Origin: Tepidimicrobium sp. | GTDB taxonomy: Bacteria; Bacillota; Clostridia; Tissierellales; Tepidimicrobiaceae | Length of the DNA stretch: 28,855 nucleotides | Direction: 5' to 3' | Assembly: GCA_012839395.1 (NCBI GenBank) | Contig: DUNJ01000094.1 | Span: 1 to 28,855, forward strand | Part shown: one piece after another, positions 15,688 through 23,636 of the stretch | Layout of the letters: each line of letters begins with the position of its first letter | Position numbering within the stretch: the stretch's first letter is position 1 | The notes under the pieces: generated by a model | Seen by the model: the letters and a program-made list of their open reading frames with translations, nothing else | The model's database searches: none | What the model was told of the DNA's origin: nothing | Translations under genes and position numbers: made by a program

Positions 15688-17151
15688 TTATCTATACATA
15701 TCTTCCAATATATCCAATACTATTTTTCTTTCATCAAAGGGTATAATTTTATCCCCTATGATAGTATAGGTTTCATGTCCCTTTCCAGCTAGTAATATTA
15801 TATCATCAGGTTTAGCAATTGATAGTGCATATTTTATTGCCTCTTTCCTATCGGTTATGGCCACATAATTACCCTTAACCCTCCTAACGCCTACTAATAC
15901 ATCCTCTATTATATCGTCTGGATCCTCAAACCTAGGATTATCCGAAGTCACCACAGATAGATCTGCATGTCTAGCTACAGTCTCTCCCATAATAGGCCGC
16001 TTCGTCCTGTCCCTATTACCACCGGCTCCAAAGACTACGATCTTTTTTCCCTTAGCGAATTGGTCTATGGTCCTTAAAACCTTTTCTAATCCATCTGGGG
16101 TATGGGCATAATCTATAATCACACTGTAATCCTCTTCAACAGGTATTATTTCAAACCTTCCTTTAATATTTTTAATATTTTCTATGCCCTTTTTAATAGT
16201 TGGTAAATCTATACCATAAACCATACCACAGGCCATAGCCGCCAACGCATTGTATACGTTAAATTCTCCCAATATATTTAACTTAATCGGTATAGAGCCC
16301 TCCCAGGTATTCAATGTAAAATCTACGCCCCTCATATGACATACTACATCCGTTGCATATATATCGTAGGCTCCATCTATTCCATAGGTTATTATGGGAA
16401 CTGCATTCTCTACATCCTGTAAGATTCTCTTCCCGTAGATATCATCCCCATTCACTATATTATATCCCTTGGCCCTATTGAACAACTTCAACTTGCTATT
16501 ATAATAACTTTCCATGGTTTCATGAAAATCTAGATGCTCCTCGCTCAAATTGGTAAATACTCCAACTTGAAAATCCACATCCTCCACCCTTTTCAACTCC
16601 AAAGCGTGGGATGATACCTCCATTGCGCAGAATTCCATCCCTGCCTTTAACATATTGCCTAATTGTCTTTGTATAATTAATGAATCGGGCGTAGTATTCT
16701 TATTATCTATAATCTTTCCCGCAAATCTAGAACCCATGGTTCCAATTATACCGGTATCCTTATTGGCCTCCCTAAATATGCTCTCCACCATATATGTAAT
16801 GGAGGTCTTTCCATTGGTTCCCGTTATGCCGATAACCTTCATCTTTCTAGAAGGTTCTCCATAAAATATAGACGAATACCTAGACAATGCATCTAGGGTG
16901 TTGTCAACCTTGATCAAGGTTATATCATCCCTTGCTAGCAGGATATCCTTCTCTACTACTATGCATATAGCACCACTCTCTATTGCCTTATCTATATAAT
17001 CATGTCCATCCACGGTAAATCCTTCGATGGCAATAAACATATTGCCATTAGATATCCTTCTAGAATCATTTTCTATACCTGTAATCCCTATATTCTTATC
17101 TCCTTTGACAACCGTAAACCGGCTGCCTTTTATTATCGTTTCCAGTTTCAA
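15688..17151 (-). CDS. murE: UDP-N-acetylmuramoyl-L-alanyl-D-glutamate--2,6-diaminopimelate ligase MurE
   Basis: About 487 residues. Adds the third stem-peptide residue. Domain 1 begins GITGIENDSR and FIAIEGFTVDGHDY; the P-loop is GITGTNGKTS; then NTTPDSL, AMEVSSHALELKRV, NLSEEHLDFHETMESYYNSK; domain 3 has IIDYAHTPDGLEKVL, GAGGNRDRTKRPIMG and the selectivity motif DNPRFEDP. The DNPR motif marks meso-diaminopimelate specificity. The frame reaches 17178 and has an ATG at 17169 without a good ribosome binding site. The TTG at 17151 gives the family-like MKLETIIKG and follows AGGTG by five bases, so it is preferred but not certain. A terminator-like hairpin lies between spoVD and this start. Confidence 0.95.
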   Translation of the reverse strand: MKLETIIKGSRFTVVKGDKNIGITGIENDSRRISNGNMFIAIEGFTVDGHDYIDKAIESGAICIVVEKDILLARDDITLIKVDNTLDALSRYSSIFYGEPSRKMKVIGITGTNGKTSITYMVESIFREANKDTGIIGTMGSRFAGKIIDNKNTTPDSLIIQRQLGNMLKAGMEFCAMEVSSHALELKRVEDVDFQVGVFTNLSEEHLDFHETMESYYNSKLKLFNRAKGYNIVNGDDIYGKRILQDVENAVPIITYGIDGAYDIYATDVVCHMRGVDFTLNTWEGSIPIKLNILGEFNVYNALAAMACGMVYGIDLPTIKKGIENIKNIKGRFEIIPVEEDYSVIIDYAHTPDGLEKVLRTIDQFAKGKKIVVFGAGGNRDRTKRPIMGETVARHADLSVVTSDNPRFEDPDDIIEDVLVGVRRVKGNYVAITDRKEAIKYALSIAKPDDIILLAGKGHETYTIIGDKIIPFDERKIVLDILEDMYR

Positions 17152-17189
17152 TTCCACACCTGCTTTCATCCTATTCAATACAATTAATT

Positions 17190-17216
17190 AAAAGGCAACT
17201 TGGAAAGTCGCCCTTT
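17190..17216 (-). terminator. Terminator-like hairpin (possible attenuator) between spoVD and murE
   Basis: On the minus strand AAAGGGCGACTT and AAGTTGCCTTTT form a 12-bp stem with two G-U wobbles and a 3-base loop, followed by TTTTAATTAATT. It begins seven bases after the spoVD stop. Stem plus T-rich tail is the form of a modest rho-independent terminator, so it may reduce read-through into murE and the genes beyond. Confidence 0.5.
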
Positions 17217-17222
17217 ATAATA

Positions 17223-19397
17223 TTACTTCTTTACATTGGAAAATTCAACTTCTACATTGGAATTTATATCGATTTTCATACCCGGTTCAGGATTTTGGTC
17301 CACTACCCAACCTTCCCCTTCAAATCGGTACCCCAATCCAATATCATCCAATATTTCCATTACCTCTTCCTTGGATTTACCCTTTAGATCTGGCATTATC
17401 ACCTTATCATCAAATTTGAACTCCTCGGCCAAATATAGGTCTATTATAGAACCTTCACTAACTTCAGTCCCTGGCAATGGAAATTGCCCTACTATTGCAG
17501 AATCTTCAACCACATGAATAGATTCAGTAGTATATCTCAGGCCTGCCTCAGCCAATATTTCCCCAGCTTCCTCTATGGTTTTATTTCGCACATCTGGAAC
17601 TTTCACCATATATTCGTGCTCCGCCTTCTCCTCCTCTGTAAACTGCTTTTCAACATCTAGGTAAGCCAAAGTCTCTTCTATAAGCCTACCGGCAACAGGC
17701 GCTGCAACACTTCCTCCATAATATGCTCCTACCGGCTCATCCACTATGACTAAGACTACGATTTGGGGATTATCAGCCGGAGCTGCTGCTACAAAGGACC
17801 CGATATATTTACCTGGCGCATACCTTCCATCTATTATCTTCTGGGCAGTCCCAGTCTTTCCTGCCACCCTATACCCTGGGACATATGCACTAACCCCGGA
17901 TCCAGTCGATACAACCCCTTCCATCATATCCAGCATATCATCGGAAGTGGCTTTGGATATCACCTGTCTTATTGCCTCCGGTTCATTCTCTATAACCGTG
18001 TTATTCTCATTATCTATTAATTTGGATACAAGCCTAGGCTTCATCAAGTTTCCACCGTTAGCGATAGCCGATATCGCATTGACAAGCTGTATTGGAGTTA
18101 CAGCTATACCGTGCCCATAAGACATGGTTGCTAGATTGATCTCCTTTATGACATCGATATCGGATGGAATTATACCTTCCTGCTCCCCGGTTAATTCGAT
18201 TCCAGTCTTTTCCCCAAATCCAAATGCCTTTATGTATTTATATAGCTTTTCCTTTCCCAATCTTCTGCCTAGATTTACAAACACCACGTTACACGAATTT
18301 TCCATCCCTTCCTTCAAGGTTTGAGCTCCATGGGGATTATACCATCTAACACATTTCAATACCTCCCCAGGGATGTCTCTCACAAATCCATCGCAATAAA
18401 ATTGACTATCTATATCCACTATCCCTTCCTCAAGGGCAGCGGCAGCCACTATGGTCTTAAATGTAGACCCTGGCTCATAGGAATCATTTATGGTAAAGTT
18501 ACGCCACATATCATACCATTCCTTTTGTAGCTCCTCCTGGGAAAGATTAGCCCATTTTTCTTCCATTTCCTCATCTATAGGATCCCTTGGACTATTTGGA
18601 TTGTATTGAGGTAGATTTACCATGGCCAGTATATCTCCAGTAGACGGTTCCATAACCGTTATAGATACATTCTTAGCCTTGGTAGTTGCCAAGGATTCCA
18701 TTGCAGCCTTCTCGGCAAAATGTTGAATAGTTTCATCTATAGTCAAAACCGCATGCAATCCATCCTCCGCATCGTATACCCTTTCTCCATCATAGGGCAT
18801 CTGTTTGCCACGAGCATCCTCAATTCTTACCCATCTTCCAGGAGCCCCCGATAAGTATTTGTCATAGGTCTTCTCTATCCCATAAAGTCCATTATTGTCA
18901 ATATCTGTAAAACCTATTATATGACTTGCAAAGTCCTCATACGGATAAAACCTCTTATTGTCATCCACTATCTCTATACCGGGAAGCTTGAGCTTTCTTA
19001 ACTCCTTAGCTTCATCCCTATCAATCCATTGTTTAATCTTTTCTACATTTCGTTTCTTAGTTATCTTCTCATATACTACTGATTCATCCATATCCAATAC
19101 CTTTGCCACTTGCTTTGCAGTACTATCTGGATCTACTATATCAGCAGGATTGGCCCATACTGTATAGGAACTTATGGAAATCGCCAACTTCTTGCCATTT
19201 CTATCATATATTATTCCCCGCTTAGATTTTATCTCTATACCCTTAGTCCATTGCTCCAAAGCTCCTTTTTTTAACTCTTCCCCAGTTACTAGCTGTATAT
19301 ACCCTAATCTAAGTATAAGTCCAAAGGATATTATTAAAATCATTGCAAAAGCTAATATTAATCTTCGTTTTGAAACATTTCTGGGTAACGACAACAT
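17223..19397 (-). CDS. spoVD: Class B penicillin-binding protein with two PASTA domains (SpoVD/FtsI type)
   Basis: 724 residues. Layout: N-terminal membrane anchor (about 12-32); dimerisation/pedestal domain from RGIIYDRNGKKLA; transpeptidase domain with active-site STFK (Ser 311), SCN (368-370) and KTGTA (514-518); then two PASTA domains at about 598-660 and 665-722. It crosslinks peptidoglycan with its SEDS partner, encoded four genes downstream. Two-PASTA forms in the mraW-ftsL-pbp-murE position are called SpoVD (cortex) or PBP2B-like (division); as only one such gene is present in the cluster it may do both. ATG at 19397 after AGGGGGAA; it follows the ftsL-like gene by nine bases. Confidence 0.95.
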   Translation of the reverse strand: MLSLPRNVSKRRLILAFAMILIISFGLILRLGYIQLVTGEELKKGALEQWTKGIEIKSKRGIIYDRNGKKLAISISSYTVWANPADIVDPDSTAKQVAKVLDMDESVVYEKITKKRNVEKIKQWIDRDEAKELRKLKLPGIEIVDDNKRFYPYEDFASHIIGFTDIDNNGLYGIEKTYDKYLSGAPGRWVRIEDARGKQMPYDGERVYDAEDGLHAVLTIDETIQHFAEKAAMESLATTKAKNVSITVMEPSTGDILAMVNLPQYNPNSPRDPIDEEMEEKWANLSQEELQKEWYDMWRNFTINDSYEPGSTFKTIVAAAALEEGIVDIDSQFYCDGFVRDIPGEVLKCVRWYNPHGAQTLKEGMENSCNVVFVNLGRRLGKEKLYKYIKAFGFGEKTGIELTGEQEGIIPSDIDVIKEINLATMSYGHGIAVTPIQLVNAISAIANGGNLMKPRLVSKLIDNENNTVIENEPEAIRQVISKATSDDMLDMMEGVVSTGSGVSAYVPGYRVAGKTGTAQKIIDGRYAPGKYIGSFVAAAPADNPQIVVLVIVDEPVGAYYGGSVAAPVAGRLIEETLAYLDVEKQFTEEEKAEHEYMVKVPDVRNKTIEEAGEILAEAGLRYTTESIHVVEDSAIVGQFPLPGTEVSEGSIIDLYLAEEFKFDDKVIMPDLKGKSKEEVMEILDDIGLGYRFEGEGWVVDQNPEPGMKIDINSNVEVEFSNVKK

Positions 19398-19406
19398 TAA
19401 TTCCCC

Positions 19407-19892
19407 CTAAAACAAACCCAATAATAGATTAAATACCTCCTTGAATCGCTGAACAATCAAATGTTGATCTCCCATGTCTCCATAATCCCCATCCTCAGCA
19501 AAATTCAACTCCTCTACGTCCAAGTATACAACCTGTTCCTCCGTAGGATAATCCATTCCTAGCTTATTCAATGCGTCTTCCTCCAGCTTAGCAGGACTTT
19601 TAATAGCCTCAAGCTCGGCGATTAAATCCTCCTTTTCCCTATTCAATTCCATCTTCTGCTCTTCCAATTGGGCAATTTCATGATTTATCCTGGTTATATT
19701 GAGATATCCTATTAAGATTAAGAGGGATAAAATGGTCCCAACAACTGCAAATCCTATTCCAAGCAATTTCTGCGCCGACCGAGCTCTTTTCCTTCTTTTC
19801 TTACGCTCCTCCACAATCCTTTTCTGTTGTTCATGATCTATATCTATATGTTCTGGATAACAGTACTCCAACTCTCTTTTGGTTACTAACAA
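19407..19892 (-). CDS. ftsL: FtsL-like division protein
   Basis: 161 residues. A basic N-terminal tail (RKKRRKRARSAQK) leads to one membrane span at about 43-66, then a leucine-zipper-like coiled coil (about 68-98) and a variable acidic tail ending in hydrophobic residues. This architecture and the position between rsmH and the PBP gene identify the FtsL family, whose sequence is poorly conserved; FtsL joins DivIB and DivIC to activate the septal synthase. It is longer than most FtsL at both ends. The start is TTG at 19892 behind GGGGG; the ATG in that stretch runs straight into a stop. Assignment rests on topology and synteny. Confidence 0.8.
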   Translation of the reverse strand: MLVTKRELEYCYPEHIDIDHEQQKRIVEERKKRRKRARSAQKLLGIGFAVVGTILSLLILIGYLNITRINHEIAQLEEQKMELNREKEDLIAELEAIKSPAKLEEDALNKLGMDYPTEEQVVYLDVEELNFAEDGDYGDMGDQHLIVQRFKEVFNLLLGLF

Positions 19893-19920
19893 TTTATTCC
19901 ATCCCCCTTCAATTTAGAAC

Positions 19921-20853
19921 CTAAACCCTTTCAGCAATTCGTAATTTGGAGCTCCTCGAGCGTGGATTGCTATCGATCTCATCTTTTGTCGGAACGATGG
20001 GTTTTCGTGTAATCAACTTGATCTCCCGCTCCTTATCACAGCTACAAATCGGAAGCTCCGGTGGACAAACGCAATCCCTATTCAAATCCCTAAAGCTATT
20101 CTTGACTATCCTATCCTCCAGGGAGTGGAAAGTGATAATACAAAGCCTTCCACCCTTGTTCAACAGCCTGCACATAATGGGTATGCTACCCTTCAACACA
20201 TCCAGCTCCTCATTTACCTCTATCCTAATAGCTTGAAAGGTCTGCCTAGCTGGATGAGGCCCCTTCATTCTAACCTTTTTGGGTATAGCTTTTTTAATTA
20301 TAGCCACCAATTCCAAAGTTGTATCTATAGGTTTTTCCCTTCTCCCGTCTACAATGAACCTGGCAATTCTCTTAGCCCATCTCTCTTCCCCATAATCCCA
20401 TATAATCCTCTCCAAATCCTTCTCACTATATTTATTCACTACATCCCAGGCACTAAAATCCTGGGTCTTATCCATCCTCATATCCAATGGGGCCTGGCTA
20501 TGATAAGAAAATCCCCTCTCCTTCTCATCCAGCTGATGAGAAGAAACCCCTATATCCAACAATATTCCATCAACCCTATATATATTTAAACGGGACAATA
20601 TGTCCCTGATATTTCTATAGTTATCATGAACCACTTGGACCTTGTCCAAATGATCCCCTAATACCTTCCTAGCTTTTTTAAGAGCATCTTTATCCTGATC
20701 TATCCCAATCAATTTTCCACTGGTTAACCTTTTGACTATCTCCAATGAATGGCCCGCTCCACCTAAAGTCCCATCTACATATATTCCATCCTCTTTTATA
20801 TTTAAACCCTTTATTGCTTCATCTAGCAACACTGGAATATGTTCAAACTTCAA
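19921..20853 (-). CDS. rsmH: 16S rRNA (cytosine(1402)-N(4))-methyltransferase RsmH (MraW)
   Basis: About 310 residues. SAM-dependent methyltransferase of 16S rRNA C1402. Motifs: EHIPVLLDEAI at the N-terminus, the SAM motif VDGTLGGAGHS, GILLDIGVSSHQLD, GFSYHSQAPLDMRMD, GPHPARQTFQAIRIEVN, IITFHSLEDRIVK and the C-terminal NPRSRSSKLRIAER. The frame starts at a GTG (20862) that overlaps the ribosome binding site AGGAG; the TTG at 20853 has proper spacing and gives the typical MKFEHIPVLL, so it is taken as the start. It lies 18 bases after mraZ. Confidence 0.97.
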   Translation of the reverse strand: MKFEHIPVLLDEAIKGLNIKEDGIYVDGTLGGAGHSLEIVKRLTSGKLIGIDQDKDALKKARKVLGDHLDKVQVVHDNYRNIRDILSRLNIYRVDGILLDIGVSSHQLDEKERGFSYHSQAPLDMRMDKTQDFSAWDVVNKYSEKDLERIIWDYGEERWAKRIARFIVDGRREKPIDTTLELVAIIKKAIPKKVRMKGPHPARQTFQAIRIEVNEELDVLKGSIPIMCRLLNKGGRLCIITFHSLEDRIVKNSFRDLNRDCVCPPELPICSCDKEREIKLITRKPIVPTKDEIDSNPRSRSSKLRIAERV

Positions 20854-20871
20854 CGCCTTCACTCCTATTCA

Positions 20872-21303
20872 TCAGATGCCTAATTCAGCCATCCTTTCGG
20901 CTATATTATCGTAGCTTAAGCTATCATCATCGTTATATGTATTCCACTCTTCCTTACTCCATAATTCGATCCTGGCTCCAACCCCAATTATAACTGCATC
21001 CTTAGATAGCTTTGCATGATCCCTCAAATTTCCTGGTATCAATACCCTTCCCTGTTTATCCAAATTGCATTCGGTAGCACCGGCAAAGAAAAATCTTACA
21101 AAAGCTCTAGCATCTCTATTGGTAAGGGGCAATGCCCTCAGTTTCTTCTCAAATATATTCCATTCCTCCTGTGGATACACAAATAAGCAGTTATCTAGGC
21201 CCTTGGTCATGATGAAACTAGGCCCTAATTCCTCCCTAAACTTGGAGGGCATTATAACTCTCCCCTTGTTATCTATCGTATGTTGGTATTCCCCTATAAA
21301 CAT
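20872..21303 (-). CDS. mraZ: Transcriptional regulator MraZ
   Basis: 143 residues, two AbrB-like/MraZ repeats: the first with GEYQHTIDNKGRVIMPSKFRE, read as two motifs, and the second with ATECNLDKQGRVLIPGNLRDHAKL. MraZ forms ring-shaped oligomers that bind repeated TGGGN boxes in front of its own gene and regulate the dcw cluster. Three such boxes with 10-bp periodicity lie at 21330-21354, supporting autoregulation here. ATG at 21303 with AAGGGTGAG upstream. It is the first gene of the long dcw transcript, preceded by the lgt terminator. Confidence 0.97.
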   Translation of the reverse strand: MFIGEYQHTIDNKGRVIMPSKFREELGPSFIMTKGLDNCLFVYPQEEWNIFEKKLRALPLTNRDARAFVRFFFAGATECNLDKQGRVLIPGNLRDHAKLSKDAVIIGVGARIELWSKEEWNTYNDDDSLSYDNIAERMAELGI

Positions 21304-21329
21304 GTTCTCACCCTTAAGTTATACTTTGC

Positions 21330-21354
21330 CCCACTTCCTACCACTTAGCCCCAC
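21330..21354 (-). promoter_or_regulatory. MraZ operator: three GTGG(G/T) boxes with 10-bp periodicity
   Basis: On the minus strand GTGGG (21350-21354), GTGGT (21340-21344) and GTGGG (21330-21334) are separated by exactly five bases, the known MraZ box pattern. A possible -10 (TAGAAT, minus strand, 21365-21370) lies just upstream, so the boxes would cover the transcription start. No convincing -35 was found. Confidence 0.85.
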
Positions 21355-21494
21355 CTATATCTTTATTCTATACTATTTTTAAAAATCCTTCTATAGTTTT
21401 TAAAAGATTTTTCTCTTTTTTCCGGTCCAAAGGTCCTATTTTGCTAAAACCATCTCATATATGCGATTTGTCTACAAAATTCTCAATTTTAGGC

Positions 21495-21523
21495 AAAAAA
21501 AATAGAGGTTTCCCTCTATTTTT
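21495..21523 (-). terminator. Rho-independent terminator overlapping the lgt stop codon
   Basis: Minus-strand stem AAATAGAGG / CCTCTATTT with a GAAA tetraloop and a run of eight T. The lgt stop TAG (21516-21518) is inside the 5' arm. It insulates the mraZ promoter region from lgt transcription. Confidence 0.9.
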
Positions 21524-22256
21524 CTGCATCCTTTTCTGTTCTTCTCCTTCGTAGATAATATAAGCTCAATATAACCCCTAGTACGCTAACTAGCTGGGCC
21601 ACCCTAATAGGTCCTAGCATCAGGCTATCTATTCTAAGTCCTTCTACAAAAAACCTTATAGCGGAATATAGCATCAGGTATAGTAAGAATATCTCCCCTG
21701 AAACCTCAGCCCTGTTTCTTCTATACCATAATAGGAATAAAAACACCAAAAAATTCCACAGGGATTCATATAAAAAGGTTGGATGTACCTTCACCCCATC
21801 CACCATAATGCCCCAGGGTAGATCTGTAGGGACTCCATAGGCCTCTTGATTGACATAGTTGCCCCAACGTCCTATGGCCTGGCCCAATATTAAGCTTGGA
21901 GCACATATATCCGCTACCTGCCAAAAATTCAATCTTCTAATCCTAGTAAATATGATTGCAACTATGGTAGCAGCTATTATGGAACCATGGATAGCCAATC
22001 CGCCACCTCTAAAGTTTAATATCTCCTTTAAATTCCTTCCATAATAATTCCAATTGAAGGCCACATAGTATATTCTAGCCCCTATTATGGCTGCAGGTAT
22101 TGCGTAAAGCAGCAAATCTATTACGCTATCCTCCTCTACCCCTAACCTGTTGGCCTCCCTTAGCGCAAGAATAGTCCCCATAACGACTGCAACTGAGATA
22201 AATATTCCATACCACATAATCTCTATACCAAATATTTTAAAAGCCACCGGATTCAT
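21516..22256 (-). CDS. lgt: Phosphatidylglycerol--prolipoprotein diacylglyceryl transferase Lgt
   Basis: 246 residues with about seven membrane spans. It attaches diacylglycerol to the lipobox Cys of prolipoproteins. The signature GRWGNYVNQEAYG is present, along with GGGLAIHGSI containing the essential His and HPTFLYESLWN. The ATG at 22256 follows AGGAAGG. It has its own promoter (22289-22316) and terminator, although the two M16 genes upstream run in the same direction. A potential client, the lipoprotein gene at 25022-25480, is nearby, but the atypical lipobox there makes a link speculative. Confidence 0.96.
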   Translation of the reverse strand: MNPVAFKIFGIEIMWYGIFISVAVVMGTILALREANRLGVEEDSVIDLLLYAIPAAIIGARIYYVAFNWNYYGRNLKEILNFRGGGLAIHGSIIAATIVAIIFTRIRRLNFWQVADICAPSLILGQAIGRWGNYVNQEAYGVPTDLPWGIMVDGVKVHPTFLYESLWNFLVFLFLLWYRRNRAEVSGEIFLLYLMLYSAIRFFVEGLRIDSLMLGPIRVAQLVSVLGVILSLYYLRRRRTEKDAEK

Positions 22257-22288
22257 ATATTACACCTTCCTATCCAATAATACTTGCA

Positions 22289-22316
22289 AGTATAACACAT
22301 TGCAATCCATTTACAA
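22289..22316 (-). promoter_or_regulatory. Sigma-A promoter for lgt
   Basis: Minus strand: -35 TTGTAA (22311-22316), 16-base spacer, -10 TATACT (22289-22294) with an upstream TG giving an extended -10. The lgt ATG lies about 32 bases beyond. Confidence 0.65.
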
Positions 22317-22336
22317 AAATAATGCAATTTAAAATA

Positions 22337-23623
22337 TTAATGGATGGGTTTTACTACTGACAAAACCATATTCTCCTCATCTATATTCTCCACCAATCTA
22401 TTCTCCACATCCTCAATCTCTATACTATCCAAAATATCTAACAAATCTATAAATAAAAAGTCTTCAAAGTAGTTGTCTACAAAATAGTTGGATATGAAAT
22501 TTAGCGAATTAAGCCCTATCAAGAATCCACCCATATTCTTGTTCTTAATCCTCTGAAAGGCCTCCTTCGATATGCTGCTCTTCTTTGCATCCTTAATATG
22601 TTTCAATATTTCGTCATATACCCTATTCGGTTCATTGGATTGGCCCAATACTAGCGAGTGTCCATAATCCACCTTTCCAGTAAAGTAGCTTGTAAAATTA
22701 TTATCTATCAACCCCTTGCTATATAATTCATTATATAATTTGGAACTCTCTCCAAACAGAATCTCCAGCAATAGATTGGTTACTAGGTCCTTTTTTACCA
22801 ATTCGTTACCTTGCATATTTAGCTTGTTATCCTTTATCCCTATGGAAAACAGAGGTATGGACGTAGCCAATCTATCTTCTATATATTGCTTTTGAATTTT
22901 AGTTGGTTCATCAGGATATACCCTAGCTATCTCTTCAACAGCCTTAGGGAGGTCCTTCCTCTCCGCCTTCTTCACCACATCCACTATCCTTTCAAAGGAT
23001 AAGTCCCCGGTTATAAACAATACCATATTGGATGGACTATAAAACGTGTTGTAACAGCGATACAATATATCCTTATCTATCTCCCTAATGCTCTTCACGG
23101 TTCCAGCTATATCTATCTTCACCGGATGATCCAAGTACATCCCGTTTAAGCAATTAAAATATACTCTCCAATTAGGGCTATCCTCATACATCCTTATCTC
23201 CTGCTCTATAATCCCCTTCTCCTTTTCCACATTTGAATCGGTAAAATAGGGGTTTTGTACAAACTTCACTAAAAGCTCCAAACTTTCATAAAAGTTCTCT
23301 GTTGTGGAAAACAAATATGCTGTCTGATTAAAATTGGTATAAGCATTTACACTAGCTCCCAACCTGGAAAACCGATCAAATATATCCATATCTCTATCTT
23401 CAAATAGCTTATGCTCCAGAAAATGAGCCACTCCCGCTGGCACTTTAATAGGATCCCTTTCCCCTATTGGGACGAAGTGATTATCATTAGAACCATAGTC
23501 TGCGGCAAATATGGCATGCTTCTGTTTATAACCCTTCTTAGGTACAAAATATATATTCAATCCACTATCCAGTTGCTGAAAATATATGCTCTCTTCTATC
23601 CTCTTGTTTTCGATTATACTCAC
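22337..23623 (-). CDS. ymfH: M16-family zinc metallopeptidase (YmfH-like)
   Basis: 428 residues with two M16 halves. The N-terminal half keeps the inverted zinc motif HFLEH (67-71) and the distal Glu-containing segment (about 132-141), with the substrate-binding NAYTNFNQTAYLF between. It should therefore be catalytically competent, with Glu70 as the general base. It follows the related gene without a zinc site by 13 bases; such pairs (ymfF/ymfH in Bacillus) are expected to act together like the alpha/beta subunits of mitochondrial processing peptidase. The natural substrate is unknown. ATG at 23623 after AGGAGAGG. Confidence 0.93.
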   Translation of the reverse strand: MSIIENKRIEESIYFQQLDSGLNIYFVPKKGYKQKHAIFAADYGSNDNHFVPIGERDPIKVPAGVAHFLEHKLFEDRDMDIFDRFSRLGASVNAYTNFNQTAYLFSTTENFYESLELLVKFVQNPYFTDSNVEKEKGIIEQEIRMYEDSPNWRVYFNCLNGMYLDHPVKIDIAGTVKSIREIDKDILYRCYNTFYSPSNMVLFITGDLSFERIVDVVKKAERKDLPKAVEEIARVYPDEPTKIQKQYIEDRLATSIPLFSIGIKDNKLNMQGNELVKKDLVTNLLLEILFGESSKLYNELYSKGLIDNNFTSYFTGKVDYGHSLVLGQSNEPNRVYDEILKHIKDAKKSSISKEAFQRIKNKNMGGFLIGLNSLNFISNYFVDNYFEDFLFIDLLDILDSIEIEDVENRLVENIDEENMVLSVVKPIH

Positions 23624-23636
23624 TATACACCTCTCC

